From Dethiobacter alkaliphilus (lineage in GTDB: Bacteria; Bacillota; Dethiobacteria; DTU022; UBA8154): DNA of 64,000 bases. How positions within the stretch are numbered: position 1 is the stretch's first letter; each line of letters begins with the position of its first letter. Below are positions 24,608-33,898 of the stretch, one piece after another. The notes beneath the pieces were generated by a model. That model had not been told where the DNA came from and did no database searches. It was given only the letters and a program-made list of their open reading frames with translations. Where the stretch lies: NCBI GenBank assembly GCA_016841605.1, contig JAENYV010000004.1, positions 124,001 through 188,000 of the forward strand, in the 5' to 3' direction. Both the position numbers and the translations under genes were made by a program.

Positions 24608-25816
24608 ATGGGTGCTCTAGAGGGTATAAGGGTTCTCGATTTATCCCGCTTCCAGTCAGGACCGGTGTGCGGAATGATGCTTGGCGACATGGGAGCAGAA
24701 GTAATCAGGGTTGAAGAATTAGATGGGGCCCCGGATAGACACTGGGGCCTTACCGGCCCGGATGGAGAAACCCTTTCATACAAAGTTGCCGGGCGAAGCA
24801 GAAAAGCTATGACGTTGAAGTTTAATAGCGAAGAAGGAAAAGAGATATTCAGAGAGCTTGTAAAAAAAGCTGATGTTGTTCTCCATAACTTTACGCCGGG
24901 TGCCCCCTTTACAGAGGAGTTGAAGTACGACGTTTTAAAGAAGCTGAATGAGAAAATAATAGTTGCGGCAATTTCCGGGTTCGGTCAGAATGGACCGGAT
25001 CGAGAGCTTGTGTGTTTTGATCATGTCGCACAGGCAAGGTCGGGCAGTTTGCTACTTACCGGATTCCCCGGTGATCCGCCTCTGAAAGCAACCATCACAA
25101 GCAACGACATGATGACGGGACTATTTGCCGCCATTGGTATTTTGACCGCACTTTATGAGAGGCAAAGAACAGGTGTGGGGCAGTTTATTGATGCATCCCT
25201 TTTTGATACTTCATTTTTCTGTAGCCAGTTGATGGGTGCCCTCATACTCTACGATGTTTACGGGGAAGTAAGAATACAGGTCGGAAATCTCGGCTTCCAT
25301 GCTTATATCGGAATATTTGAGACAATGGATAAGGAATGGGTCTTAATTTCAGGGGCAACGAACAATATCTGGAGAAGATTGGCGAGGTCGATAGGAAGAG
25401 AGGATATGGTATCTGACCCGAGGTTTGCAAAAAATGATATGGTGAGATTTGAAAACGCGAAGCTAATAGATGTCGCCATCGGAGAATGGGCCGGGCAGAA
25501 AACCGCCGAAGACATCATAAAAACATTGCAAGCGGTGCGGGTGCCTTGCAGCATAGTCAATACCATAGACAGGTTGAAAAAGGACCCTCAGGTAGAGGCA
25601 CGGGAGATGATTCAATACGTTGAGGACCCCGGGGTCGGAACAATTCCCCTGCCCAATTTCCCTTTTAAGATGTCGCGCACTCCAGGAGCAATTACTTCAC
25701 GTGCTCCCCTTGTGGGTGAACATGATGAGGAAATATACTGCGGGCTACTCGGTTACAGCGAGAGTAAATTGGAGGAGCTTCGCAATAAAGGCATAATAAA
25801 AAAGCCTGAAAAATAA
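24608..25816 (+). CDS. Class III (CaiB/BaiF) CoA-transferase
   Basis: A 402-residue formyl-CoA-transferase-type enzyme that moves CoA between carboxylic acids. The N-terminal LEGIRVLDLSRFQSGPVCGM block and VLHNFTPGAPF near 91-101 are family features. The catalytic aspartate is most likely D167 in SNDMMTGL. It starts one base after the ubiD stop, so the two are co-translated. In benzylsuccinate-type pathways class III transferases exchange succinyl-CoA for the substrate; here a single gene rather than a pair is present. The CoA donor and acceptor are not identifiable. Confidence 0.92.
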   Translation: MGALEGIRVLDLSRFQSGPVCGMMLGDMGAEVIRVEELDGAPDRHWGLTGPDGETLSYKVAGRSRKAMTLKFNSEEGKEIFRELVKKADVVLHNFTPGAPFTEELKYDVLKKLNEKIIVAAISGFGQNGPDRELVCFDHVAQARSGSLLLTGFPGDPPLKATITSNDMMTGLFAAIGILTALYERQRTGVGQFIDASLFDTSFFCSQLMGALILYDVYGEVRIQVGNLGFHAYIGIFETMDKEWVLISGATNNIWRRLARSIGREDMVSDPRFAKNDMVRFENAKLIDVAIGEWAGQKTAEDIIKTLQAVRVPCSIVNTIDRLKKDPQVEAREMIQYVEDPGVGTIPLPNFPFKMSRTPGAITSRAPLVGEHDEEIYCGLLGYSESKLEELRNKGIIKKPEK

Positions 25817-25852
25817 GGATGAGCCTGTTAGCTGGGAAGGAGGTAACGTAGA

Positions 25853-27253
25853 ATGGTAGGCATTATCTCATACGGCAGCTATATACCTAAATGGCGTCTT
25901 TCGCGAAACGCTATTGCGACCGGCCTTAAAGGAGAAAAGGCAATTGCAGGGTTTGACGAAGACTCCATCACAATGGCTGTTGAAGCTGGGGTGAATTGTC
26001 TTAATAATATCGGTCGGGATTCGATAGACGGTGTCATCTTTTGCACCACCACATCACCCTATTTAGAGAAGCAAGCAGCCTCAGTTGTGGCGAAGGCTCT
26101 GGACCTGCGGAGAGATATATTCACCGCCGACTCGTTGGGCTGCCTCAGAGGAGGCACCATCGGTCTGCAGATCGCACTTGACATGGTGAAGGCGGGTTCG
26201 GCAAAGAGAATTCTCGTGACCGCTGCGGACTGTAGATTAGGTGCGCCCGAGTCGGGGATGGAAAAAGACTTCGGCGACGGCGCGGCAGCGATCCTGGTAG
26301 GGGAAACGGAAAAGCCTGTTGCCGTAATTCAGGGAAGTTATTCGGTTTCCAACGAGCTTATGGACGTCTGGAGACTGGCAGGAGAAACCTTCGTCAGTAT
26401 GGAGGAGGATAGATTCATAGAGGAAGAAGGTTACAAAAAAACAGTCCGTGAAGCAGTGAACGGGCTCATGCAGAAGTACGGAGCAGAGCCGAAGTCATTC
26501 GCCAAGGCTGTTTTTTACACCCCGAATCTAAAAAGTTATCAGGGCCTTCCCAAGGGTTTAGGATTGAATCCGGAGCAGATGCAGGATTGCCTGTATGACA
26601 GGATCGGCAATACGGGTACTTCATATCCCCTCTTGCTGTTGGTTTCCGCTCTCGAAGATGCAAAGGCAGAAGATAAGATCCTTTTTGCAAGCTATGGAGA
26701 TGGAAGCGATGCGTTCATTCTTGAAGCAGGACGAACTTCTCAAGATGGAGCGCAGGGAATAAGACGATTTTTTGAAAATAAGACAACAGTAGAAGATTAC
26801 CGCAGGTACCTTAAATGGAGAGGGATATTGCCCCTGGACAAAGGGAAAGCCGTTCTTATCCCGAGAACCTCGCTCAAAGCTATGATGCGGAGACAGGATG
26901 AAATACTTCGTATGTACGGAGCGAAATGCAAGGTGTGTGGAACGATTCAGTACCCTCCTCAGAGGATATGCACCCAATGCCATAGCAAGGACCAGTTTGA
27001 TCAGGTCAGGTTATCGGATAAGAAAGGGGAAGTTTATACGTGGACGGCAGATTTTGGTGCGGGAGGCTTAGAAACGCCGATTATCACACTGACGAATCTC
27101 GAGGGCGGGGGCAGGGTGTTCTGCATCATTACTGATACAACAGCTCAGGAGATGAGTGTGGGTCTGCCTGTTGAATTTGTCCTCAGAAAAAGCTATGGAC
27201 AGACCATTCCTGAATATATCTGGAAAGTTAGACCAACGCAGATAAAGGCTTAG
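25853..27253 (+). CDS. HMG-CoA synthase/KAS III-like protein fused to DUF35 Zn-OB domain
   Basis: 466 residues. Positions 1-310 follow the ketoacyl-synthase III / archaeal-type HMG-CoA synthase fold: Cys97 in SLGCLRGGTIG is at the nucleophile position, the FGDGAAAILVG block is at 140-150, and IGNTGTSYPL at 251-260 carries the conserved Asn. The usual HMG-CoA synthase Glu is replaced (CTTTSPYLEKQ near 64-74) and the catalytic His is Tyr222 (FYTPNLK). Canonical HMG-CoA synthesis is therefore doubtful. Residues 355-466 are a DUF35 domain with a zinc ribbon C359-C362-C373-C376 and an OB-fold. In archaea, HMG-CoA synthase, DUF35 and thiolase form one complex; here two are fused and the thiolase gene is next. 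It may be a structural or altered acyl-transfer subunit. Confidence 0.85.
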   Translation: MVGIISYGSYIPKWRLSRNAIATGLKGEKAIAGFDEDSITMAVEAGVNCLNNIGRDSIDGVIFCTTTSPYLEKQAASVVAKALDLRRDIFTADSLGCLRGGTIGLQIALDMVKAGSAKRILVTAADCRLGAPESGMEKDFGDGAAAILVGETEKPVAVIQGSYSVSNELMDVWRLAGETFVSMEEDRFIEEEGYKKTVREAVNGLMQKYGAEPKSFAKAVFYTPNLKSYQGLPKGLGLNPEQMQDCLYDRIGNTGTSYPLLLLVSALEDAKAEDKILFASYGDGSDAFILEAGRTSQDGAQGIRRFFENKTTVEDYRRYLKWRGILPLDKGKAVLIPRTSLKAMMRRQDEILRMYGAKCKVCGTIQYPPQRICTQCHSKDQFDQVRLSDKKGEVYTWTADFGAGGLETPIITLTNLEGGGRVFCIITDTTAQEMSVGLPVEFVLRKSYGQTIPEYIWKVRPTQIKA

Positions 27254-27284
27254 AACAGGGAGGATATATATAAGGAGGATATAT

Positions 27285-28466
27285 ATGGAGGGCATTAAGG
27301 ATAAAGTCGCAATAGTCGGAATGGGCTGCAGTCAGTTCGGGGAGCTTTGGGAAAAGAGTGAAGAAGATCTGATAGTGGAGGCAGTGTATGAGGCATACGA
27401 AGATGCAGGGATAGATCCTAAGGATATTCAGGCTGCGTGGCTTGGAAACGTTCGAACGGCAATGCGCGGGTCTGCACTGGCGATACCTTTGAAATTGGAA
27501 TTCATCCCCATAAGCAGGGTAGAAAACCAATGCTGCTCAGGGACGGACGCATTCAGAAATGCGTGCTATGCAGTGGCGGCAGGGGTGTACGATATCGTAT
27601 TGGTGGTCGGTTTTGAAAAGCTGAAAGATGCAGGGCCTGAGCGGATGACTGCCCGCTACAACTATCCCGACATATTTCCCCAAGTGCCGATCGGCCTTGC
27701 CGCGCAGGAATTTGCCTTAAAAGGGACGAGGTATTTTCATGACTACAAACTCAGCTTTGAGGATGGCAAAAGGATGCTGTCCAAGATAGCCGTGAAGAAC
27801 CATCACAACGGGATGATGAGTCCGAAGGCGCAGTTTCATAAGGAGATTACGATAGAGCAGGCAATGAAGGCGCCTATGATCGCAAGTCCCCTTGGATTAT
27901 TCGATGCATGTGGCGTAAGCGACGGGGCTGCAGCCGCGATCATAACCCGGACCGACATGGCAACGAATTTCAGGGACGACTATGTCCTCGTCAAAGGGAT
28001 AGGGTTGGTTTCGGGTGCAAAACAGGCGGCGCTTCAGTCTGATGTGGATTTGATCCATTTTGAAGAGAATGTGCGGGCTGCAGAGATGGCGTACAGGGAG
28101 GCAGGCATAACCGACCCCCTAAAGCAGCTTGGCCTTGCGGAACTGCATGATTGCTTCACCATTACCGAAGCGATCACTTGTGAAGACCTTGGCTTCTGTC
28201 CGAGAGGCAAAATAAAGGAATATGTTGATGCAGGTGTTTTCGAGCTAGACGGCGAGCTTGGCGTTAATACCGATGGCGGATTGAAATGCTTCGGTCATCC
28301 TCTTGGAGCTTCGGGTATAAGAATGATCTACGAGCTCTATAAGCAGATGCAATACAAAGCCGGGCCACGACAACGCAAAAAAGTCCGGCTGGGTCTTACT
28401 CATAATCTGGGCGGCACAACAGGTGCTTATTCTGTTATGGTAGCCATTTTTGGTCAGAGGGATTAA
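27285..28466 (+). CDS. SCP2-type thiolase (acetyl-CoA acyltransferase family)
   Basis: A 393-residue thiolase of the lipid-transfer/SCPx branch. Nucleophilic Cys83 is in ENQCCSGTDAF, with the HDCFTITEA histidine near 288 and CFGHPLGASG near 344-353. Such enzymes work together with DUF35 proteins, here supplied by the C-terminus of the preceding gene. The intergenic gap carries two successive GGAGGATATAT ribosome-site repeats. By position it carries out the thiolytic cleavage (or acyl-chain condensation) that closes the beta-oxidation sequence of this operon. Confidence 0.92.
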   Translation: MEGIKDKVAIVGMGCSQFGELWEKSEEDLIVEAVYEAYEDAGIDPKDIQAAWLGNVRTAMRGSALAIPLKLEFIPISRVENQCCSGTDAFRNACYAVAAGVYDIVLVVGFEKLKDAGPERMTARYNYPDIFPQVPIGLAAQEFALKGTRYFHDYKLSFEDGKRMLSKIAVKNHHNGMMSPKAQFHKEITIEQAMKAPMIASPLGLFDACGVSDGAAAAIITRTDMATNFRDDYVLVKGIGLVSGAKQAALQSDVDLIHFEENVRAAEMAYREAGITDPLKQLGLAELHDCFTITEAITCEDLGFCPRGKIKEYVDAGVFELDGELGVNTDGGLKCFGHPLGASGIRMIYELYKQMQYKAGPRQRKKVRLGLTHNLGGTTGAYSVMVAIFGQRD

Positions 28467-28487
28467 TGATGATTAGGAGGTAAGATT

Positions 28488-29258
28488 ATGGCACTTCATT
28501 ATACAAAAGAAGGTCACGTCGCGATTTTCACCATTGACAGACCTGAGGCGAGGAATGCATTCAATACGCAAATGCTGGAAGATTTTAGCAGGACAATGAT
28601 GGATTTCCGCGACGATCCTGATTTGTGGGTAGGTATCATCACCGGCACAGGAGAAGAAGCGTTCTGCGGAGGCACTGATGCAAAAGAAAGGTTACCTATT
28701 CTCAGGAAACATAGAGGTAACCCCGACGTTACTCCTCCGAATCCTTTGCGTGGTTTTGAACTGTTTAAACCGCTTATTGCCGCTGTAAACGGACTGGCCA
28801 TGGGAATGGGTACCGAGATTGTCCTTGCCTGCGATATCCGGGTTGCCTCAGAAAAAGCCCGTTTTGGTTTGACGGAGGTGACACTGGGCCTTATGCCGGG
28901 ACAAGGCGGAGCCACACGGCTACCCCGCATGATTCCCTGGTGCAGGGCAGCAGAGATGATACTTACCGGTGCAGTCATAGATGCCCGGAAGGCAGAGCAC
29001 TACAATCTGATAAACGAAGTTGTCACGCCCGGAGAGCTGATGTCGGCAGCGAGGAAATGGGGGGAGCGTATCTGCAAGGCCGCGCCGCTGGCAGTAAAAT
29101 CAGCAAAGGAAAACATGAGCAGGAGTCTCAACATGAGTTTAAGCGACGGATTGCGTCTGGAAAGCACCCTGGTGAGTTTTCTTGTAGGTTCGGAGGATTT
29201 TGCCGAGGGTATTAGAGCTTTTGGAGAGAAACGTAAACCTGAATACAAAGGTAAATAA
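28488..29258 (+). CDS. Enoyl-CoA hydratase/isomerase family protein
   Basis: A 256-residue crotonase-fold protein. The oxyanion-hole regions are AFCGGTDAKE near 62-71 and the GLAMGMGTE segment. The catalytic glutamates of classical hydratases are represented by E in FGLTEVTLG and by E in RAAEMILTG, so hydratase activity is plausible. It lies in the middle of the ubiD operon, 21 bases after the thiolase, with AGGAGG before the ATG. It hydrates an alpha,beta-unsaturated acyl-CoA for the dehydrogenase that follows. Other crotonase reactions (isomerase, hydrolase) cannot be excluded. Confidence 0.9.
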   Translation: MALHYTKEGHVAIFTIDRPEARNAFNTQMLEDFSRTMMDFRDDPDLWVGIITGTGEEAFCGGTDAKERLPILRKHRGNPDVTPPNPLRGFELFKPLIAAVNGLAMGMGTEIVLACDIRVASEKARFGLTEVTLGLMPGQGGATRLPRMIPWCRAAEMILTGAVIDARKAEHYNLINEVVTPGELMSAARKWGERICKAAPLAVKSAKENMSRSLNMSLSDGLRLESTLVSFLVGSEDFAEGIRAFGEKRKPEYKGK

Positions 29259-29277
29259 GAATTAAGGAGAGACCGGA

Positions 29278-30192
29278 ATGGCAGACAATAGAGAAATAAA
29301 AAAAGTTGGAGTAGTGGGATGTGGAACGATGGGATCGGGCATTGTCCAGGTATGTGCGCAAAATGGTTATGAGACAATTGTGTCCGAGGCAAACGAAGAC
29401 ATTTTAAAAAAGGGATTGGCAAAGATAGATGCGTTTCTAACAAAGGGACTGGAGAGAGGTAAGGTTACTCAACAGGAAAAAGAGTCTACTCTTGGCCGCA
29501 TTAAAGCCGCCGGCAGCATGAACGATCTTTCCGATTGCGATTTGGTGATCGAAGCCGTGAACGAGAATATTGATTTAAAAAGGAAAATATTTGCACAACT
29601 GGACGAGATTTGCTCTGATCATACATTGTTGTGCACAAATACATCAAATTTGTGCATTATGGAGATAACACAGGGGCTGAAAAAAGCGGAAAAAGCTCTT
29701 GGTCTCCATTTTTTTAACCCGGTCCCTCTCATGAAGCTGGTGGAGATTGCCCCGTCCATAGTTACCGCCAGTGATACCGTAAAAGCAATAATAAACTTCA
29801 TCAAATCCATAGGTAAGGAGTATGTGGTAGTCAAAGACACTCCTGGTTTTATCGTAAATCGTTTAAATTCACCCTATACACTAAATGCCATTCGCCTGTT
29901 CGAGAATGGGATTGCCTCGATAGAAGACATTGATAAGGCCGTAAAATTAGGTCTTAATTTTCCCATGGGACCCTTTGAATTAATGGATTTTGGCGGACTT
30001 GACATGATGTATGTTTCTGTGAAAGGACGTTATGAAGAACTCCTGGAGCCGCAGTATTCGGCGCCCGTACTTCTTAAAAGGATGGTATTGGCTGGGCGTT
30101 TGGGCCGGAAAGTGGGCAAGGGTTGGTATGAATATAACGAAAAAGGGGAGAAGATCGGCGTTTTGAAGACGACAAAGGACATCGAGGGCTAA
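29278..30192 (+). CDS. 3-hydroxyacyl-CoA dehydrogenase
   Basis: A 304-residue monofunctional NAD-dependent 3-hydroxyacyl-CoA dehydrogenase (PaaH/Hbd family, normally about 280-300). The Rossmann loop VGVVGCGTMGSGIVQV is near 11-26, the catalytic histidine in LHFFNPVPLMKLVEI near 143-157, and DTPGFIVNRL near 183-192. The C-terminal domain has MGPFELMDFGGLD. It is the last intact gene of the ubiD operon; a decayed ubiD fragment begins immediately after its stop codon. Confidence 0.93.
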   Translation: MADNREIKKVGVVGCGTMGSGIVQVCAQNGYETIVSEANEDILKKGLAKIDAFLTKGLERGKVTQQEKESTLGRIKAAGSMNDLSDCDLVIEAVNENIDLKRKIFAQLDEICSDHTLLCTNTSNLCIMEITQGLKKAEKALGLHFFNPVPLMKLVEIAPSIVTASDTVKAIINFIKSIGKEYVVVKDTPGFIVNRLNSPYTLNAIRLFENGIASIEDIDKAVKLGLNFPMGPFELMDFGGLDMMYVSVKGRYEELLEPQYSAPVLLKRMVLAGRLGRKVGKGWYEYNEKGEKIGVLKTTKDIEG

Positions 30193-30193
30193 G

Positions 30194-30260
30194 CTGAAAA
30201 GATATAATAAGCCTGCCCGGAGTGACAGAGAAGTATAGCTGCACAGACAATGGAAATAGA
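30194..30260 (+). pseudogene. Decayed ubiD 3'-region fragment
   Basis: About 65 bases (CTGAAAAGATATAATAAGCC onward, through ATAGCTGCACAG) align with 24341-24405 in the intact ubiD gene, the part encoding its LPRGQRGIAAQPMEV segment. Frames are broken and the homology fades after about 30260. It starts right after the stop of the hydroxyacyl-CoA dehydrogenase gene. Confidence 0.7.
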
Positions 30261-30327
30261 TGGGAGCGCTTGAGCAAACTTTGAAGAGGTTTGGTGAAAG
30301 AGAAAGATGAATCACACTTGTTGATAG

Positions 30328-30580
30328 AACAATCTGTTAATCCGAGCAGCCGATGTAATTCTAAAAGAATAAAGAAAGCTGCTTCTTATAATTAGGAAGA
30401 CGCCTTTTAACTTGGGGCACCTATATTTATTGATGACAGTTGCTGAGATGGGTGGGATATTACTGCCACCCATGCCGGCTTTTACAATTTTCCAAAACAA
30501 TTGACGACCTTATTAACCAGACGGTTGGAAAGGTATTGGATCAATTCAACTTCGATTTAGAATTTTCGTCCCGTTGCCTT
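30328..30580 (+). pseudogene. Decayed ubiX (flavin prenyltransferase) C-terminal half
   Basis: One frame reads NNLLIRAADVILKE, stop, RKLLLIIRKTPFNLGHL, then MTVAEMGGILLPPMPAF. After a shift near 30485 it continues KTIDDLINQTVGKVLDQF. This is the ordered C-terminal half of UbiX/Pad1 proteins (NLLxRAADVxLKExRKLxLxxRETP and TIDDLVxxTVGRVLD). One in-frame TAA and a net +1 frameshift make it non-functional. Together with the ubiD fragment just upstream it is the fossil of a ubiD-ubiX pair. Confidence 0.85.
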
Positions 30581-30650
30581 ATAAAGGCGTCAAAGGAGCA
30601 AATAACTTACCTTCTTTTGTTTGGAATATTTTAACTTTAGGAGGATTTAT

Positions 30651-32234
30651 ATGGCTTCGTTTATGACTGCTAACACAATAATGAAGAGAAACGCAAAATT
30701 ATATCCTGACAAAATTGCGTATATTGACCGGTACAATGGAGCAAGAAGAACATTTAAACAACTCAAAGACCGAATAAATCAATTGGGAAATGCACTGGTT
30801 GCCATGGGTTGCCGCCCAGGGGACAGGGTTGGCTATATTTCTCTAAATGATTATGTCTGTATAGAGTTAATGTTAGGCGTCCCATGTAACAAATTTCTTT
30901 ACGTTCCGCTTAATTACAGACTGGCGGGCCCGGAATTGGCCCGGATTATTAATAATGCTGAAATTAAAGTGCTTATTGTCAGCGAGGATTTTTTGTCAAC
31001 CATTTTATCTTTAGTTTCAGAGCTAAATACTGTGACTGATTATATATTGACTACCGACGATCCGTCCAGGGTGCCTGCGGGTTGGCAGCAATACGAAGAT
31101 TGCCTGGCGAAAAACTCCACCCGGGATCCCGGACTGGGTGAACCTGAGGAAGATGACACGGCCGTTATCCAATATACAAGTGGAACTACAGGTATTCCTA
31201 AAGGGGTGATGCAGACTCATCGAAATTACTATGCTTGTGCCAGGGCACAAGTGATAACAACAGATTTTCGGTTTAATGATATAGGTGTAATTGTTACACC
31301 ATGTTTTCATTCATTTGCTACTGTACCTATTTATGCATATTATTGGAGAGGATGTACCATCGTTATATTAAAACGGTGGAATGTGGAAGAATTTTGTCGG
31401 GCTATCGAAGAAGAACGTATTTCGGCAGGGAAGATTGTTACTACTATGCTCAATGAATACTTACAGTACCCGGATAAAGATAAATTTAATTTATCAAGCC
31501 TGAAAAAAATTGGATTTGCCGGTTCACCAATGCCCCCGGAAATTTGGGTTAATTGCGTTAAGAAATTTGGGAAAATATTTAGTACTGCCTTGGGAATTAC
31601 GGAAACCACCGGAACTGTTACCAGTCTAACTAGGGAAGAACTGGAAAATGTAGAACCGGGATCAAAATTATATAAATCAATTGGCAGGGATGTCTTTGGA
31701 ATGGAAGTCAGAGTAATAAACGAAGCGGGGGAAGATGTTGCTCCAGGAGAGATGGGAGAAATTATTACCAAAGGCGAGCATGTAATGAAAGGATATTGGA
31801 AAGATACGGAAGAAACCGCCAAGGTATTAAAAGATGGGTGGTACCATACGGGCGATGCCGCTATGTTAGACGAGGAAGGATATATATATCTTGTTGATAG
31901 GATCAAGGACATGATTATCACCGGTGGAGAAAATGTTTATCCGGCAGAGGTAGAAGCTGTACTCTACGAACATCCTGCAATTAAGGAGGCAGCAGTCATA
32001 GGTGTGCCGGATCCCCGTTGGGTTGAAGCAATAAAGGCTGTGGTTTGTATAAAGGAGGGACAGAATGTAACTGCCGGAGAAATCATTCAGTTTTGCAAGG
32101 GAAAGATAGCGGGTTATAAAGTTCCGAAATCTGTTGATATTATTAAAGAGTTGCCCAAGAACCCCAGCGGAAAAATTCTTAAGTTTGAATTGCGTGATCT
32201 TTACTGGAAAGATCGTGAAAGTAAGCTTAGTTAA
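30651..32234 (+). CDS. AMP-forming acyl-CoA ligase
   Basis: A 527-residue long-type ANL acyl-CoA synthetase. YTSGTTGIPKGVMQTH lies near 171-186, ITETTGT near 315-321, the HTGDAAMLDEEGYIYLVDR hinge block near 402-420, GGENVYPAE near 429-437, and the C-terminal lysine motif NPSGKILKFELRD near 504-516. ATG 30651 follows TAGGAGG; the in-frame codon at 30621 lacks a ribosome site. It is related to, but clearly distinct from, the two cassette ligases. It stands between the ubiD/ubiX scar and the first TAXI TRAP system. It activates an unidentified acid, perhaps the one imported by that transporter. Confidence 0.9.
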   Translation: MASFMTANTIMKRNAKLYPDKIAYIDRYNGARRTFKQLKDRINQLGNALVAMGCRPGDRVGYISLNDYVCIELMLGVPCNKFLYVPLNYRLAGPELARIINNAEIKVLIVSEDFLSTILSLVSELNTVTDYILTTDDPSRVPAGWQQYEDCLAKNSTRDPGLGEPEEDDTAVIQYTSGTTGIPKGVMQTHRNYYACARAQVITTDFRFNDIGVIVTPCFHSFATVPIYAYYWRGCTIVILKRWNVEEFCRAIEEERISAGKIVTTMLNEYLQYPDKDKFNLSSLKKIGFAGSPMPPEIWVNCVKKFGKIFSTALGITETTGTVTSLTREELENVEPGSKLYKSIGRDVFGMEVRVINEAGEDVAPGEMGEIITKGEHVMKGYWKDTEETAKVLKDGWYHTGDAAMLDEEGYIYLVDRIKDMIITGGENVYPAEVEAVLYEHPAIKEAAVIGVPDPRWVEAIKAVVCIKEGQNVTAGEIIQFCKGKIAGYKVPKSVDIIKELPKNPSGKILKFELRDLYWKDRESKLS

Positions 32235-32756
32235 GAGATAAAAATTTGTACTTTCAAAAAAAAATCCTTTATTAAAGAGATACATGGTAGTCCTTGCCAC
32301 AATCTCTAAAATAAAGGAGAATTCGAATACAAGCCAAGGATACCACAAAAACACCATCTAAGCAACAATTTTGAGCCAATTTTTCAAAAATTTTTAAATA
32401 TAACATATTTTTTTAAATCACCAACCAACTTGTTAGTATAAGCAAATACAAGAGAAAGGAGAGATATTTGTGAAAATAAAAATAGTAATAAATATTTGAC
32501 AAAGTTGTTAAGGGGTATGTTATTGGAGAAGTTAAGGGAAAGTTGGGGGCATAATACAGGCTATTATTGGAATAGTAGAAACTGGAAATAGAAGTAGGAA
32601 CTAAGTAAGCACCTCGTTGGCACCCGGAAATTTACCAAGCTACTAATTATATTTACCACATTTTGTCCTAAACATCACGTGCCCGAATATCATCATCGTG
32701 AGAAATGGGTAATTAAAACTATTTCTGGCTTTGTCCAGGTTTAGGAGGGGAAATTT
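32235..32756. other. AT-rich gap with a large hairpin and possible promoter
   Basis: A two-part stem lies at 32265-32318: TCCTTTATT with AATAAAGGA and AGAGAT with ATCTCT, separated by a symmetric AA/AA internal loop. A-rich sequence precedes it, so in minus orientation it would resemble a terminator with a U-tract. A TTGACA (32496-32501) followed by TGTTAT (32518-32523) is a weak promoter candidate. A nine-codon GTG reading frame after AAAGGAGAG (about 32463-32500) is probably accidental. No gene is recognised. Confidence 0.4.
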
Positions 32757-33857
32757 GTGCAGAGGAATTTTTGGGTGGTCTTGTTTCTAGTATTTACAAT
32801 TGGTTTGATACTTAGCGGTTGCCGGACTAGTCCTGCAGCTAATGAACCCGCAAAAGAGGCGGAAGAAGAAGTAACAGAGTCTGCAAAAGAGGAACCAAAA
32901 GAGCTGCCGGCAACCGTTGGAATGGGAACGTATGCTGTTGGTAGTACGGGATATATTGTCGGAACCGGCGTGGCCAAAGTAGTTAGTGAATTTTCGCCTA
33001 TTAAGGTAATAGCACAACCAACTGCCGGGCCTAATGCTTTTGTACCTTTGATGGACAGTGGAGAGCTTCAGTTAGGTTTACAAACCGGAAACGATGTTGG
33101 TTGGGCCTATACTGGAGGAACGGGCTATGACAAGGCATATAAGAGCATCCGCGTTTTGGTTCGCGGTCATGATATCCCCACGATTCCGCTGGTAGTACGG
33201 GTAGATTCAGGTATTAAGAGTACCAAGGACCTGCTAGGCAAGCGCGTAGCGGGTGAATACGGGGGCTCCAAATCTATCTTGGCAGTTGTAACGGCCGGAT
33301 TAGAAGCCGGCGGCCTCACCTGGGATGATGTTAATGTAGTGCCGGTCCCCGATCCTAGTACGGGTAACCGTGCCTTACAAGAAGGTAGAATTGATGCATG
33401 CTTTGGCGGCAATCCCAATGGTGCCCAATATCTTGAAATTGACACGGCGACTCCCTTGCATGTGCTGAATTTCGGTGATATACCTCCCGAACAGTCGAAT
33501 AACCCGCCTAAGGAGATATTTGAAATCTTAAAAAAACATCAACCTGCTGCCGACGTATATCTCCAGAAGAAAGAGGGCTACCTTAAATCGGATGCTACCA
33601 TAATTATATACCCATATTGGTTCACCGCCTCGTCCGAACTTAGCGCAGATGCCGCCTACGAAATCGTTAAGCACCTTTACGAAAACGATAAGGAGCTACA
33701 TCCCATTCACCAGCTTCTGAGCCTCTGGAAACAGGAAACCATGTTCGATCCTGCTCCAAATGCGCCGTATCACGAGGGGGCCGTGCGCTTCTGGAAAGAG
33801 ATCGGATTATGGACCCCAGAAGCCGAGGCAAACCAGACAAAACTTCTGGAGCAGTAG
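32757..33857 (+). CDS. TAXI-family TRAP solute-binding lipoprotein 1
   Basis: A 366-residue TAXI-type receptor. The N-terminus is a lipoprotein signal with lipobox LSGC at about residues 19-22, then a Glu/Ala-rich linker to about residue 52. The mature domain opens with the TAXI-like GTYAVGSTGYIVGTGVAKVV segment near 57-76 and has the AQPTAGPNAFVPLMDSGELQLGL block. The start is GTG 32757 behind TAGGAGGGG. The fused permease follows after a 14-bp stem-loop. TAXI receptors bind small acids such as glutamate or aromatic and other organic acids; the ligand here is unknown. Confidence 0.9.
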   Translation: MQRNFWVVLFLVFTIGLILSGCRTSPAANEPAKEAEEEVTESAKEEPKELPATVGMGTYAVGSTGYIVGTGVAKVVSEFSPIKVIAQPTAGPNAFVPLMDSGELQLGLQTGNDVGWAYTGGTGYDKAYKSIRVLVRGHDIPTIPLVVRVDSGIKSTKDLLGKRVAGEYGGSKSILAVVTAGLEAGGLTWDDVNVVPVPDPSTGNRALQEGRIDACFGGNPNGAQYLEIDTATPLHVLNFGDIPPEQSNNPPKEIFEILKKHQPAADVYLQKKEGYLKSDATIIIYPYWFTASSELSADAAYEIVKHLYENDKELHPIHQLLSLWKQETMFDPAPNAPYHEGAVRFWKEIGLWTPEAEANQTKLLEQ

Positions 33858-33898
33858 AGGCATTCTCCTAAAGAGCAGACGATCTTTTAATCGAAAAG

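Noticed and set aside
32463-32500. Nine-codon leader peptide (GTG start after AAAGGAGAG)
   Set aside because: Too short, with no attenuator or regulatory codons visible.
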